Below, one piece after another: positions 7,893 to 17,574 of a DNA stretch of 64,000 nucleotides (its first letter is position 1; each line of letters opens with the position of its first letter). A program made the position numbers and the translations under genes. The stretch is from Qipengyuania pacifica (GTDB taxonomy: Bacteria; Pseudomonadota; Alphaproteobacteria; Sphingomonadales; Sphingomonadaceae). The stretch lies in contig NZ_JAHWXO010000001.1 of the NCBI RefSeq assembly GCF_019857205.1, positions 186,001-250,000 of the forward strand, written 5' to 3'. The notes below the pieces were generated by a model. The model saw nothing but the letters and a program-made list of their open reading frames with translations. It did no database searches and had not been told where the DNA came from.

Positions 7893-9742
7893 GCCGCTCT
7901 GCTTTCCAGCTTGCGCGCATGAACGAGCAAAGCTGCCATGGCTGCGGGCGTTACGCCGCGAATCCTACCGGCTGCTGCCAGCGATTCCGGCTTCGCCCGT
8001 GAGAGCCGCTCTATCATTTCATTCGACAGGCCAGGAACCTGATGGAAGGGAAAGTCGCTGGACAGAAATTGCGCCTCGTTTGCGCGCAAATCGGCCAACT
8101 CTGCATCCTGTCGCGAAAGGTAGGGGGCATAGAAAGCGTCTTCTGCCATCTCCACGGCCAGAGGATCCGACGCATCAACCTCGCCGATCCATGGGCGCAG
8201 TTCTTCCAGAGTAGCATGACCGCCGCCAATCCATTCCGAAACTGGACGGGGACCCACATCACGTTTCACGTGAAACCCCGCATCTGCCAGTGTTTTCGAA
8301 TGAAGCGGAGCCTCGAACTGCCGGGAATAGCGCACCCTGCGCTCTTCACGTCGTTCATACCACTCCGCCCGCTCTGCGCCAACGATGCCACTGGCAATAC
8401 CCAAGGGAGTCAGCCGCGTATCCGCATTGCTCGCACGGAGCCGTAAGCGATATTCCGCCCTCGACGTCAGCATACGATATGGCTCGGTAATGCCCTGCAG
8501 GGTCAGATCATCCAGCATAACCGCGATGTAAGAATTGGACCGATCCATCTGGACGGCTTCGCCGCCAGTGACACACGCGGCGGCGTGCATTCCGGCTACC
8601 AGACCCTGCGCGGCCGCCTCTTCATAACCGGTCGTCCCGTTAATCTGGCCCGCACAATACAAACCGGGAATCGCGTGTAACTCAAGGGATGACGTGAGAG
8701 CGCGCGGATCGATGTGATCGTATTCGACGGCGTAGCCTGGAACCGCCATCTCGACCCTTCCCAGACCATCCATCTCCCGCAACATAGCTAGCTGCACGTC
8801 CGCGGGCAGCGAGGTAGAGATGCCGTTGGGATAAACGGGGCTGGTATTCAGCCCCTCCGGTTCGAGGAAAACCTGGTGACCATCCCGATCGGCAAAGCGG
8901 TGAATCTTGTCTTCGATCGACGGACAATAGCGGGGCCCCGCAGCGCCGATAGCCCCAGAGAAAAGCGGCGACCGATCGAGATTGGCGCGAATAATCTCAT
9001 GAGCGCGTTCGTTGGTGCGCGTGATAGCGCAGAAAATCTGCGGATTGACGCGCCGAGTAGAAAGCGCACTCATCGTCCAGACTTCCTCGTCCGAAGCTTG
9101 CTCTTCCAGACGCGCCCAGTCGATGGTCCGACCATCCAGCCGGGGCGGTGTGCCAGTCTTTAGCCGGCCCATGGGAAGCGCTGCATCCCGCATCTGTGAA
9201 GCGAGCCGGTGCGCTGCGCCCTCCCCGATACGGCCGCCTTCGAACCGCTCTTCCCCTCGATAAAGAACGCCGCCGAGGAACGTGCCCGTGCACAATATTA
9301 CCGCGGAAGCCTCGAGCCTGTCGCCACTCGCCAGATCAATTCCGGCAACACGATCTCCCTCCAACCGAAGTGCGGCTACCTCTCCCTCTACCAGTTCGAG
9401 CAAGGGGTCCTTGCGAACCACCTGCTGGACGGCCTGGTGAAACAGATGCCGGTCCGCCTGTACACGGGGGCCCCATACCGCACTGCCCTTGGACCGATTG
9501 AGCATGCGATAATGAATCGCCGCAGCATCCGCGGCCCGTCCGATGACTCCGTCAAGAGCATCCACCTCCCGAACCAGATGACCTTTGCCCAAGCCGCCGA
9601 TAGCAGGGTTACAACTCATCGATCCGACCTTGTCGATATCAAGCGAGACAAGCGCAACGCGCGCACCCATGCGCGTAGCAGCGCAGGCTGCTTCGACGCC
9701 GGCGTGACCGCCACCGACTACAACTACATCGAACTGGTGCAT
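7889..9742 (-). CDS. mnmG: tRNA uridine-5-carboxymethylaminomethyl modification enzyme MnmG
   Basis: A 617-residue FAD protein (GidA). With MnmE it installs the carboxymethylaminomethyl group on wobble U34 of certain tRNAs. The N-terminal dinucleotide motif [13 protein letters not shown] is at residues 7-19, followed by [31 protein letters not shown] near 153, [13 protein letters not shown], and the C-terminal helical MnmE/tRNA-binding region ([10 protein letters not shown] onward). Length is normal for the family. It is the first gene of the mnmG-rsmG-parA-parB unit, and a parS palindrome lies inside it near the 3' end. Confidence 0.97.
   Translation of the reverse strand: MHQFDVVVVGGGHAGVEAACAATRMGARVALVSLDIDKVGSMSCNPAIGGLGKGHLVREVDALDGVIGRAADAAAIHYRMLNRSKGSAVWGPRVQADRHLFHQAVQQVVRKDPLLELVEGEVAALRLEGDRVAGIDLASGDRLEASAVILCTGTFLGGVLYRGEERFEGGRIGEGAAHRLASQMRDAALPMGRLKTGTPPRLDGRTIDWARLEEQASDEEVWTMSALSTRRVNPQIFCAITRTNERAHEIIRANLDRSPLFSGAIGAAGPRYCPSIEDKIHRFADRDGHQVFLEPEGLNTSPVYPNGISTSLPADVQLAMLREMDGLGRVEMAVPGYAVEYDHIDPRALTSSLELHAIPGLYCAGQINGTTGYEEAAAQGLVAGMHAAACVTGGEAVQMDRSNSYIAVMLDDLTLQGITEPYRMLTSRAEYRLRLRASNADTRLTPLGIASGIVGAERAEWYERREERRVRYSRQFEAPLHSKTLADAGFHVKRDVGPRPVSEWIGGGHATLEELRPWIGEVDASDPLAVEMAEDAFYAPYLSRQDAELADLRANEAQFLSSDFPFHQVPGLSNEMIERLSRAKPESLAAAGRIRGVTPAAMAALLVHARKLESRAA
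8262..8277. promoter_or_regulatory. parS site 3, inside mnmG
   Basis: CGTTTCACGTGAAACC keeps the central 14 bp of parS (GTTTCACGTGAAAC, 8263-8276) and differs only at the outermost base pair. In frame it encodes the FHVK segment of MnmG. Confidence 0.9.
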
Positions 9743-9784
9743 GCTGGCGCTTTAATGAAGGCACGCTTGCGCGTCAAAGGCCCA

Positions 9785-9800
9785 TGTTTCACGTGAAACA
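9785..9800. promoter_or_regulatory. parS site 4, perfect consensus, between mnmG and mnmE
   Basis: TGTTTCACGTGAAACA is identical to the parS consensus and directly abuts the mnmE stop codon at 9801. It is about 7.8 kb from the proposed origin, close to the parS-origin spacing known for Caulobacter. Confidence 0.96.
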
Positions 9801-11066
9801 CTATTTACCGATGCAAAACCGACCGAACAACGCGTCGAGCATCTCTTCCGTGGAATCCCGACCGACCAGACGATCAAGCGCCCTACGCGCGGCCCTAAGA
9901 TTCTCGGCAGCGATCAACAAATCCGAATGTGTATCTACAGCCTCCAGGCTCTGCGCCGCGGTCTGGGCCCATTCCCGCTGCCTCCGATTGAAGGCGATCT
10001 GATCGACCGGAGGTAAAATTTCCCGCGCCTTCTCAACCAGCATGTCCGTCAGTTCAGACAAGCCAAATCCAGTTACAGCCGAAACTTCCAAGCCCTCCGA
10101 TTGCCCTGCCCCAAGGTCGGATTTCGCGCTGATCTGGATCGCGCCAACGGGCAGATCATCCGGAGCGCCGAGCCACAGAACAATGTGCCCATTCGCAACC
10201 TCCTTGCGCGCGCGTTCGATGCCCAGCTCTTCGATCGCACCCGCACCGCTATCGCGCATACCAGCTGTATCGACCAAAATGAGGGGTACGCCACCGATAG
10301 ACACCGGGCGTTCAAGGACATCCCTCGTGGTCCCCGCCTCACTCGTCACGATCGCCGCATCGTCGGACAGCAATGCGTTGAATAGCGAAGATTTTCCGGC
10401 GTTCGGTGGGCCCGCAAGTACGACGCGAATGCCGTCCCTCAACCGCTCGGTCGCCGGTCGCTGCGATGCCGCCCGGATTTCGCGAACCAGTTCGTCGAGT
10501 TCACGTGAAAAGGCTGCGGGAAGCGTTACATCATCCTCATCCGCGAAATCGATCACCGCTTCGATCGACGCGGCGAGGCCAAGTACACGGTCGCGCCATC
10601 CTTCAATCCGGCGGGACAAATCTCCCCCAGCTGCGAGCAGCGCACCGCGGCGCTGCAATTCGGTTTCAGCTGAAAGTAAATCGGCCAGACCCTCGGCTTC
10701 AGCCAGATCGATACGGCCATTGCTGAAGGCGCGGCGGGTGAATTCACCCGGTTCCGCTTCCCGTAGCCCGTCGATACTGGACAATGCCGCAAGAAGGGCC
10801 GCAACCACCGCCCGCCCCCCGTGGCAATGAATTTCCGCAAGATCCTCACCCGTGGCCGTATTCGGACCCGCGAACCACATCACCAGCGCCTGATCCAGCG
10901 CTGCACCTTCGCCATTCCGCACTATCCGCAACCGGGGCGAGCGGGCTGGCGGAAGACCATTTGCCATTCGCGACAGAGCTTCCCCTGCCCGAGGACCGCT
11001 GATCCGTATTACGCCGATGCCTGCAGGTGGCGCGCCGCTGGACAGCGCGTAAATCGTGTCAGCCAT
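9801..11066 (-). CDS. mnmE: tRNA modification GTPase MnmE
   Basis: A 421-residue GTPase (TrmE) that partners MnmG in U34 modification. The N-terminal tetrahydrofolate-binding domain covers about residues 1-115. The G domain has G1 GPPNAGKSS near 217, G2/G3 around TSEAGTTRD and LVDTAGMRDS, and a degenerate G4 (SAKSDLG). The protein ends FGRFCIGK, the conserved C-terminal Cys motif. It is separated from mnmG only by the parS4 region and is followed upstream by a small gene 14 bp away. Confidence 0.96.
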   Translation of the reverse strand: MADTIYALSSGAPPAGIGVIRISGPRAGEALSRMANGLPPARSPRLRIVRNGEGAALDQALVMWFAGPNTATGEDLAEIHCHGGRAVVAALLAALSSIDGLREAEPGEFTRRAFSNGRIDLAEAEGLADLLSAETELQRRGALLAAGGDLSRRIEGWRDRVLGLAASIEAVIDFADEDDVTLPAAFSRELDELVREIRAASQRPATERLRDGIRVVLAGPPNAGKSSLFNALLSDDAAIVTSEAGTTRDVLERPVSIGGVPLILVDTAGMRDSGAGAIEELGIERARKEVANGHIVLWLGAPDDLPVGAIQISAKSDLGAGQSEGLEVSAVTGFGLSELTDMLVEKAREILPPVDQIAFNRRQREWAQTAAQSLEAVDTHSDLLIAAENLRAARRALDRLVGRDSTEEMLDALFGRFCIGK

Positions 11067-11080
11067 CAGGCAAGTTTACC

Positions 11081-11344
11081 TCAGTCGCTATCTGAATGCT
11101 TGCTTTGCGACGAAGATCGACCGGCGTTGGCCCCTTCCATGAAACTCTGGAACAGTTTGAAGCCGGCCTGCCCCATCGGGGCGAGCTGCTTGGCATATTC
11201 CTGCAGCTGATCGGTGCTGCTCACGCCCTTCATCGCTTTCGACATCATGTCGACATAAACGGCGTTCGCCTTTCCCACGTCGGGAAGACCCATGAAAGTC
11301 CGCGCCTCTTCAGGCGTGCAATCGATTTCGACATGGACCTTCAT
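11081..11344 (-). CDS. small conserved protein, DUF6489-like
   Basis: An 87-residue acidic/amphipathic protein beginning MKVHVEIDCTPEEARTF. It continues with a helical middle (LQEYAKQLAPMGQAGFKLF) and a polar Ser-rich tail. The pattern resembles small sphingomonad proteins I recall as DUF6489, function unknown. It lies 14 bp upstream of mnmE in the same direction and may be co-transcribed. A GGAGGAAACGCG ribosome site precedes the ATG. Confidence 0.7.
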   Translation of the reverse strand: MKVHVEIDCTPEEARTFMGLPDVGKANAVYVDMMSKAMKGVSSTDQLQEYAKQLAPMGQAGFKLFQSFMEGANAGRSSSQSKHSDSD

Positions 11345-11441
11345 CGCGTTTCCTCCGTTATGGTATGCGAGATCCTATTTGGGTCCGCACACCGCGTCAC
11401 GCAAGCACAGACACCAATCAAATCGAGGGAGCCCCCCACCC

Positions 11442-12140
11442 ATGAGCGAAACCGTCACCGTAACGAGCCTGACCGACAATGAAGAATTCGACGCCTATGT
11501 CGCGCGTCCTGCGGACACGCCGAAGGCGGCCATCGTCGTGATTCAAGAGATCTTCGGGGTGAACGCCGGCATCCGGCGCAAATGCGACAAGCTGGCAGAA
11601 GACGGCTATCTTGCCGTTGCGCCGGATTTGTTCTGGAGGCTCGAGCCGGGCATCGAGCTCGACCCCGACGTCGAACCGGAATTCCAGCGCGCGCTCGACC
11701 TGATGGGCAAGTTCAACCAGGATCAGGGCATTCGCGATATAGAGGCGACCATTCATCACATCCGCGAACGCGAAGGTGTGAAGAAGGTCGGTGCCGTCGG
11801 CTACTGCCTTGGCGGCCGCCTGGCTTATATGACCGCAGCGCGAACCGATGCGGACGCCACGGTCGGCTATTACGGGGTTGGTATCGACGAATTGCTGCGC
11901 GAGAAGAATGCCATCGCCAATCCGCTGATGCTGCATATTCCGACCGAAGACGGCTTCGTCGCCAAGGACACGCAGAAAGCGATGCATGACGGTCTGGACG
12001 ATCATCCCAAGGTGACGCTCTACGACTATGAAGGGCTGGACCACGGCTTTGCTACCGAATTCGGCAAGCGGCGTAGCGAAGAAGCCGCCCAACTGGCCGA
12101 CAAGCGTACGGCAGAGTTCTTCGCCGAACACCTCGGCTGA
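11442..12140 (+). CDS. dienelactone hydrolase family protein
   Basis: A 232-residue alpha/beta hydrolase. The start at 11442 (MSETVTVTSLTDNEEF) gives the normal family length; the longer frame to 11292 would run through the divergent promoter region. The nucleophile is Cys122 in GYCLGGR and the catalytic His is H201 in GLDHGF, matching the Cys-His-Asp triad of dienelactone hydrolases that open lactones such as 4-carboxymethylenebut-2-en-4-olide. No aromatic-degradation genes lie nearby, so the natural substrate is unknown. Its TGA shares one base with the ATG of the next gene (TGATG). Confidence 0.9.
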   Translation: MSETVTVTSLTDNEEFDAYVARPADTPKAAIVVIQEIFGVNAGIRRKCDKLAEDGYLAVAPDLFWRLEPGIELDPDVEPEFQRALDLMGKFNQDQGIRDIEATIHHIREREGVKKVGAVGYCLGGRLAYMTAARTDADATVGYYGVGIDELLREKNAIANPLMLHIPTEDGFVAKDTQKAMHDGLDDHPKVTLYDYEGLDHGFATEFGKRRSEEAAQLADKRTAEFFAEHLG

Positions 12141-13756
12141 TGCGCAATCTCGCGCATATGCGCGAATCGTCCGAACTGTTCATGCGGTTTGGCCCGACGC
12201 TGGTCGTGGTGCTGCTGACCGCCTTGTTCGGTATGGTCGGATCGCTGCGCTGGGGCCTGGTCTTCACGATCCCGTTACTAGTCGTAGCCGTGTATGACTT
12301 CTGTCAGCGCCGCCATACCTTGTGGCGGAATTATCCGCTGCTCGCCCATGTGCGCTGGATGATGGAGGACCTGCGCCCCTATGCGCGGGCCTATCTGGTG
12401 GAGGGTGACCTCGAAGGGCGGCCCTTCAACCACCAGCAGCGTGCGCTGGTCTATGCGCGATCGAAGGGCCAGCTCGACAGCCACCCGTTCGGCACGGAAC
12501 TTGACGTATATTCGGACGAATACGAGTGGCTTGCCCATTCGATGACACCGAATGCCGACGTACCCGCCGAGTGGCGCGTCAATGTGGGCAGCAGCCAGTG
12601 TGCCAAGCCCTACTCCGCAGCGTTGCTGAACATCTCGGCAATGAGTTTCGGATCGCTGTCGGCCAACGCGATCATGGCCCTGAACAAAGGCGCAGCGGCG
12701 GGCAATTTCTACCACGACACGGGCGAAGGCGGCATTTCGCGCTATCACCGTTCGCATGGCGGGGACCTCGTCTGGGAAATCGGCAGCGGCTATTTCGGAT
12801 GCCGCAAGGACGACGGATCGTTCGACCCGGACCGGTTTGCCGACAATGCGCGCGACGACCAGGTCAAGATGATCGAAATCAAGATCAGCCAAGGCGCAAA
12901 GCCGGGTCATGGCGGTGTATTGCCCGGCACCAAGGTAACGGAAGAAATCGCCGAAGCACGCGGCGTGGCCGTGGGCACGGATTGCATCTCGCCCGCGGCG
13001 CATTCGACCTTTTCGACGCCGACCGGCATGCTGGAGTGGGCCGCAAAACTGCGCGACCTTTCCGGAGGCAAGCCGATCGGCATGAAACTGTGTGTCGGCA
13101 AGCCGCACGAAGTCTTTGCCGTGATCAAGGCGATGCGGGAAACCGGCATCGTGCTCGATTACATCGTCGTCGATGGCGCAGAAGGCGGCACGGGTGCGGC
13201 GCCGGTCGAGTTTTCGAACCGGGTTGGCATGCCTTTGCGCGAAGGGTTGATCCTGGTTCGCAACGCTCTGGTCGGGTCTGGGCTGAAGCCCGAGATAAAG
13301 CTGGCGGCGGCGGGAAAAGTGCATTCCGGCGCGGGCATGGCGATGAATTTCGGGCTCGGCGCGGATTTCTGCAATGCCGGCCGCGCCTTCATGTTCGCGC
13401 TTGGCTGCGTCCAGTCGCTCAAATGCCATACCGATGCCTGCCCTACCGGCGTCGCCACGCAGGATTCGACCCGGCAGCGCGGGCTCGTGCCGATGGAAAA
13501 GGCCGAACGCGTAACGCGCTTCCAGCGCCACACGCTGCATTCCTTCCGCGAAATGGTGATCGCCATGGGGCTCGATAATCCCTGGCAGATCGCGCCGCAT
13601 CTGATGTCGGAGCGGATCAACGGGGTGCAGTCGGACAGTTTCGAGCATCTCTATCGCTTCCTAGAACCCGGCGAGCTGCTCGACTCTCCGGAATCCACCC
13701 CCTATGCCAAAGCCTGGGCAGCCGCGCGTGCGGACACGTTCAGGGAGGTAGCATGA
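12140..13756 (+). CDS. FMN-binding glutamate-synthase-like protein (GltB domain only), membrane-anchored
   Basis: A 538-residue protein. Two hydrophobic segments (about residues 15-55) precede a glutamate-synthase FMN/[3Fe-4S] domain. The domain is recognised by ISAMSFGSLSANA, TGEGGISRYH, KISQGAKPGHGG, VDGAEGGTGAAP and the cluster ligands C423, C429, C434 with the C-x5-C-x4-C spacing of GOGAT. The glutamine amidotransferase domain of true glutamate synthase is missing. Archaeal-type and stand-alone versions of this domain are common but their reaction is often unproven. It is coupled by 1-4 bp overlaps to a hydrolase before and a SnoaL-like gene after. Confidence 0.88.
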   Translation: MRNLAHMRESSELFMRFGPTLVVVLLTALFGMVGSLRWGLVFTIPLLVVAVYDFCQRRHTLWRNYPLLAHVRWMMEDLRPYARAYLVEGDLEGRPFNHQQRALVYARSKGQLDSHPFGTELDVYSDEYEWLAHSMTPNADVPAEWRVNVGSSQCAKPYSAALLNISAMSFGSLSANAIMALNKGAAAGNFYHDTGEGGISRYHRSHGGDLVWEIGSGYFGCRKDDGSFDPDRFADNARDDQVKMIEIKISQGAKPGHGGVLPGTKVTEEIAEARGVAVGTDCISPAAHSTFSTPTGMLEWAAKLRDLSGGKPIGMKLCVGKPHEVFAVIKAMRETGIVLDYIVVDGAEGGTGAAPVEFSNRVGMPLREGLILVRNALVGSGLKPEIKLAAAGKVHSGAGMAMNFGLGADFCNAGRAFMFALGCVQSLKCHTDACPTGVATQDSTRQRGLVPMEKAERVTRFQRHTLHSFREMVIAMGLDNPWQIAPHLMSERINGVQSDSFEHLYRFLEPGELLDSPESTPYAKAWAAARADTFREVA

Positions 13757-14151
13757 GCGCAGAACTCGGACTGCAGAAGTGGCACACGGCCATGGAAGAA
13801 GGCAGCGCGCCGGACGCGCTGGCAACGATCATCCGCGAAGATGCGGTATTCCATTCGCCGGTCGTGCATACGCCGCAGGAAGGTCGGCAGATCGTTGTCG
13901 CCTATCTAGCGGCGGCCGGGCAGACGCTCGGCAACGACAGTTTCGAATATGTACGCGAGCTCGTCGATGGCGATAACGCGATGCTCGAATTCACGACTGA
14001 GATGGATGGCATCCATGTGAACGGCATCGACCTCATCCGCTTCGATAAGGATGGCATGATTGCCGACTTCAAGGTGATGGTGCGGCCCCTGAAGGCCGTC
14101 AACAAGGTCTGGGAACAGATGGCGGCGATGTTGGAGCGCCAGAAAGTCTGA
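13753..14151 (+). CDS. SnoaL/NTF2-like protein
   Basis: A 132-residue single-domain protein of the cone-shaped NTF2/SnoaL fold: an N-terminal helix pair (LQKWHTAMEEGSAPDALATII), DAVFHSPV, a central strand set and the ending strand ADFKVMVRPLKAVNKVWEQM. Members include isomerases, hydratases and ligand-binding proteins. Its ATG overlaps the preceding stop (ATGA), so it is the third gene of the dienelactone-hydrolase operon. No catalytic residue can be assigned. Confidence 0.82.
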   Translation: MSAELGLQKWHTAMEEGSAPDALATIIREDAVFHSPVVHTPQEGRQIVVAYLAAAGQTLGNDSFEYVRELVDGDNAMLEFTTEMDGIHVNGIDLIRFDKDGMIADFKVMVRPLKAVNKVWEQMAAMLERQKV

Positions 14152-14163
14152 GTTATCAAGCTC

Positions 14164-14562
14164 TTACGCAGCCATGCGCGGCGTCATGATGGTTTCGACC
14201 AGACGCGCTATCGTCGCCTGCGAAATTTCGGTCTGCCGCAGTTTCTGCTCGAGTATCCGGGCGTCACCGCCAGATACGGCCAGCCGCTCCATCCGCCAGT
14301 TCGGGAAACAGCGACCGCGCCCTTCCCGGCGTTCCAGAACCTCGAGGCGCTCGTGCCTGCTGTCGGCCTTGAGATCGTTAAGCAAAGCGTCGAGCGACGC
14401 GGCGGGACCTTCGACGAACTGAACGAATGTGTCGTGGGCGTAGACCAGGAAACCGGTCACATCCCGCGTGGGATTGTTCCGCGCGGACGTCTCGATAATC
14501 TTGAAAACATCGCCCGACTGGAAATCGTCGCTCGCGTATGAAACGTAAATCAGTTGCTGCAT
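14164..14562 (-). CDS. BLUF-domain blue-light sensor (short)
   Basis: A 132-residue protein started at 14562 because AAGGAAG lies just upstream of that ATG. Residues 1-95 form a BLUF domain. Y6 (LIYVS), N30 (NNPTRDVTG), Q48 (FVQFVEG) and W89/M91 (FPNWRM) correspond to the FAD-switching residues Y21, N45, Q63 and W104/M106 of AppA. The remaining 35 residues are helical with no enzymatic output domain. Like other short BLUF proteins it probably signals by protein-protein contact. It converges with the SnoaL gene and has rho upstream in the same direction. Confidence 0.92.
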   Translation of the reverse strand: MQQLIYVSYASDDFQSGDVFKIIETSARNNPTRDVTGFLVYAHDTFVQFVEGPAASLDALLNDLKADSRHERLEVLERREGRGRCFPNWRMERLAVSGGDARILEQKLRQTEISQATIARLVETIMTPRMAA

Positions 14563-14629
14563 AAATCTTCCTTGCAGCAACTGATACGTCCGACGTGTCT
14601 AACAGGTCGTTAACCGCAAATGGTTGTAT

Positions 14630-15895
14630 TTACTGGTTCATATTGGCGAAGAAATCTTCGTTGGTCTTGGAATCCTTCATCTTGTCGAGAAGGAATTCCA
14701 TCGCGTCGATCGTGCCCATCTGCATGAGGATACGGCGCAGGACCCACATCTTGGAGAGCTTGTCCTTCTCGACCAGCAGTTCTTCCTTGCGCGTGCCGGA
14801 CTTGCCGACGTCGAGAGCGGGGAAGATGCGCTTGTCGGCGACCTTGCGATCGAGCACGATTTCGGAGTTACCCGTGCCCTTGAATTCTTCGAAGATGACT
14901 TCGTCCATGCGGCTGCCGGTATCGATCAGCGCCGTGGCGATGATGGAAAGCGAGCCGCCCTCCTCGATATTACGGGCCGCACCGAAGAAACGCTTGGGCC
15001 GCTGCAGGGCGTTCGCATCGACACCGCCGGTCAGCACCTTGCCCGAGCTGGGAACCACGGTGTTGTAGGCACGGCCGAGACGGGTGATCGAATCGAGCAG
15101 GATGACGACATCCTTCTTGTGTTCGACCAGGCGCTTGGCCTTTTCGATGACCATTTCCGCAACCTGGACGTGGCGATTGGCCGGTTCGTCGAAGGTCGAG
15201 GAGATGACCTCGCCGTTCACGCTGCGCTGCATGTCGGTGACTTCTTCCGGGCGCTCGTCGACGAGCAGCACCAGCAGGAAGACTTCCGGATGGTTGTCGG
15301 TAATCGCCTTGGCGATGTTCTGCAGCAGCACGGTTTTACCGGTACGCGGCGGCGCAACGATCAGCGCGCGCTGGCCCTTGCCCTGCGGCGAGATGATGTC
15401 GATCACCCGCGCGCTCTTGTCCTTCACCGTCGGATCGAGCGTATCGAGCGTCAGCTTTTCTTCGGGATAGAGCGGCGTGAGATTGTCGAAATTGGTGCGT
15501 GTGCGCACATTGGCCGGATCTTCGTAATTGACCGAAGTGAGGCCGGTCAGGGCGAAATAGCGCTCGCCTTCCTGAGGTGCGCGGATCTGGCCTTCGACCG
15601 TATCGCCGGTGCGCAGGCCCCATTTGCGGATCTGGTTGGGCGAAACGTATATATCGTCCGGGCCGGCAAGGTAATTCGCTTCGGGCGAACGCAGGAAGCC
15701 GAAGCCGTCCTGCAGCACTTCAATCGTGCCGATGCCCATGATTTCTTCATTGTATTCTTCATCGTCCGCCAGTTCGCGCAGGATGCAGAACATGAGATCC
15801 TGGCGGCGCATTGTGCCCGCCGCTTCGACGCCCAGTTCTTCGGCCATCGCGACCAGATCTGCCGGAGCTTTTGCTTTGAGGTCTTTAAGATGCAT
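14630..15895 (-). CDS. rho: transcription termination factor Rho
   Basis: A 421-residue hexameric RNA helicase. It has the N-terminal helix bundle [20 protein letters not shown], the cold-shock-like RNA-binding domain with [22 protein letters not shown], Walker [12 protein letters not shown] near 181, Walker [17 protein letters not shown], and the R-loop GTGNSEI. Length is typical. About 160 bp separates it from hemJ, enough for its own promoter and leader. Confidence 0.97.
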   Translation of the reverse strand: MHLKDLKAKAPADLVAMAEELGVEAAGTMRRQDLMFCILRELADDEEYNEEIMGIGTIEVLQDGFGFLRSPEANYLAGPDDIYVSPNQIRKWGLRTGDTVEGQIRAPQEGERYFALTGLTSVNYEDPANVRTRTNFDNLTPLYPEEKLTLDTLDPTVKDKSARVIDIISPQGKGQRALIVAPPRTGKTVLLQNIAKAITDNHPEVFLLVLLVDERPEEVTDMQRSVNGEVISSTFDEPANRHVQVAEMVIEKAKRLVEHKKDVVILLDSITRLGRAYNTVVPSSGKVLTGGVDANALQRPKRFFGAARNIEEGGSLSIIATALIDTGSRMDEVIFEEFKGTGNSEIVLDRKVADKRIFPALDVGKSGTRKEELLVEKDKLSKMWVLRRILMQMGTIDAMEFLLDKMKDSKTNEDFFANMNQ

Positions 15896-16055
15896 GTGGT
15901 TATACTCGGTATTCGGTTGGGATGGCCGGCGGGTCGGTAGGGGCTTGGAGAAAGCAGACCCGGCCTCGTCAGGATGCGAAGCCCGTAGCCGGTTGATGAT
16001 GCGCAGTTACGCCCGCGTCAGGGGGGCGTCAATTCACAAAGCGACGTATCGAAGC

Positions 16056-16499
16056 TCAGAACGGTTTGACGACAACCAGCACGACGATGATGGCGAGCGC
16101 GATCCCGGGAAATTCACCCCAGATCCGCAATTGCTTTTCCGTCATCGGGCGCTCGCCCGCTGCCATTTTCTTGGATCGTGCGACCATTATGCCGTGGAAC
16201 GCCGTCAGAAGCACCACAAAGAACAATTTGGCGTGAAACCATCCCTGGTCCCATGCACCGATCGACATCGCCAGAAGTAGGCCCAGAACCCAGACAACGA
16301 TCAGGCTGGGTGTGAGGATCACCTTGCGCAGCAGACCCATCCTTTTCGCCCACAGAGCCGATTCTTCGGATCCGGGCGCCGCTGCATGCAGATAGATCAT
16401 CTGGCGGGGCAGCATGAACAGACCGGCCATCCAGAACACCATGAAAATGATGTGGCCGGCCTTCAGCCAGTAGTAGGTCATGGCGAGGACATCCTGCAT
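16056..16499 (-). CDS. hemJ: HemJ-type protoporphyrinogen IX oxidase (CopD family)
   Basis: A 147-residue protein with four predicted membrane helices. The conserved His is in the first helix (WLKAGHIIFMVFWMAGLFMLPR); LRKVILTPSLIVVWVLG and LFFVVLLTAFHGIMVARSKKM follow. HemJ is the common alphaproteobacterial enzyme for oxidising protoporphyrinogen to protoporphyrin IX. Its position between rho and hemE, a haem-pathway gene, supports this over a copper-export role. Confidence 0.88.
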   Translation of the reverse strand: MQDVLAMTYYWLKAGHIIFMVFWMAGLFMLPRQMIYLHAAAPGSEESALWAKRMGLLRKVILTPSLIVVWVLGLLLAMSIGAWDQGWFHAKLFFVVLLTAFHGIMVARSKKMAAGERPMTEKQLRIWGEFPGIALAIIVVLVVVKPF

Positions 16500-16532
16500 T
16501 GCCCGAACATGTAATGACCGCTCACGCCCTCG

Positions 16533-17558
16533 TCACCCCTTGAAACTACGAACCGTCGCAATCAGCCGATCGACATGTTCGATCGGGGTGCGCCGGTCTA
16601 TCCCGTGACCGAGATTGAAGACATGCGGGCGGTCTGCAAAGGCTTCGAGGATCAACCGGACGCGTGGCTCCAGCCGATCGCTGCCGGCGAGCAGCAGCAG
16701 CGGATCGAAATTGCCCTGCACGGGCATGCCGGCGGGTAATTCGCGGGCCGCCCAGTTCGGGTCGATCGTTTCATCCACTCCCACCGCCCGCACCCCGGTT
16801 TCGCGGGCGTAGGCCGGCAATTTCTCCCCTGCCCCCTTCGGGAAACCGATCACCGGCGTATCGGGATGACGCGCACGCAGTGCGGCGACGATCCGCGCAT
16901 TCGGCGCAATCACCAGCCGTTCGAATTCGTCGGGTGCAAGACTGCCTGCCCAGCTGTCGAATAGCTGGACCGCTTCGGCGCCAGCATCGATCTGTCCCGA
17001 AAGATATTCGATCGTTTCGCCCACGATCGCATCCAGGATCGCGTCGAGCTTGGCTGGATCGCGATAAGCCATGGCTCGTGCATCGTGCTGGTCGCGGCTG
17101 CCCTCGCCCGCCACCATGTAGGTCGCAACCGTCCAGGGGCTGCCTGCAAAGCCAAGCATCGTCACACCATCGGGAAGTCGCTGGCGACAGCGCCGGACGG
17201 TTTCGTAGATCGGATCGTAGCGCGAACGGTCGCAGGTCAGGGCATCGAGTGCTGCATCGACCAGCGGCGGCGACAGCTTGGGACCCTCGCCCGCCAGAAA
17301 TTCCAGATGTTGCCCCAGAGCGTGCGGCACGATCAGGATATCGGAAAACAGGATCGCCCCGTCGAAGCCAAAGCGGTCGATCGGCTGCAAGGTGATTTCG
17401 CAAGCCGCTTCGCTGTCGTAGGCCATGGCGAGAAAGCCGCCCTTTTCCGCCCGCAGCGCGCGATATTCGGGCAGGTAACGACCAGCCTGGCGCATGAGCC
17501 AGAGAGGCACCTGCGCACCGCGCTTGCCGTTAAGCGTATCGAGAAGAAGACCGGGCAT
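16533..17558 (-). CDS. hemE: uroporphyrinogen decarboxylase
   Basis: A 341-residue enzyme of haem synthesis that decarboxylates the four acetate groups of uroporphyrinogen III. The signature PLWLMRQAGRYLPEYR lies at the N-terminus and GFAGSPWTVATYMVAG near 134; NLGHGIDRRTP is near the C-terminus. The ATG at 17558 (MPGLLLDTLNGK) is preferred over a TTG 12 nt upstream, which lies almost at the edge of the AT-rich origin palindrome. It flanks the proposed replication origin, as hemE does in Caulobacter. Confidence 0.96.
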   Translation of the reverse strand: MPGLLLDTLNGKRGAQVPLWLMRQAGRYLPEYRALRAEKGGFLAMAYDSEAACEITLQPIDRFGFDGAILFSDILIVPHALGQHLEFLAGEGPKLSPPLVDAALDALTCDRSRYDPIYETVRRCRQRLPDGVTMLGFAGSPWTVATYMVAGEGSRDQHDARAMAYRDPAKLDAILDAIVGETIEYLSGQIDAGAEAVQLFDSWAGSLAPDEFERLVIAPNARIVAALRARHPDTPVIGFPKGAGEKLPAYARETGVRAVGVDETIDPNWAARELPAGMPVQGNFDPLLLLAGSDRLEPRVRLILEAFADRPHVFNLGHGIDRRTPIEHVDRLIATVRSFKG

Positions 17559-17574
17559 CGATGAGTCCAATCCA

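Noticed and set aside
10497-10512. GAGTTCACGTGAAAAG inside mnmE as a fifth parS
   Set aside because: A 10-bp core matches but the flanks do not (11 of 16); too weak to list.
14624-15940. Long open frame on the plus strand opposite rho
   Set aside because: It is the mirror of a conserved gene in GC-rich DNA; no ribosome site, no family motif.
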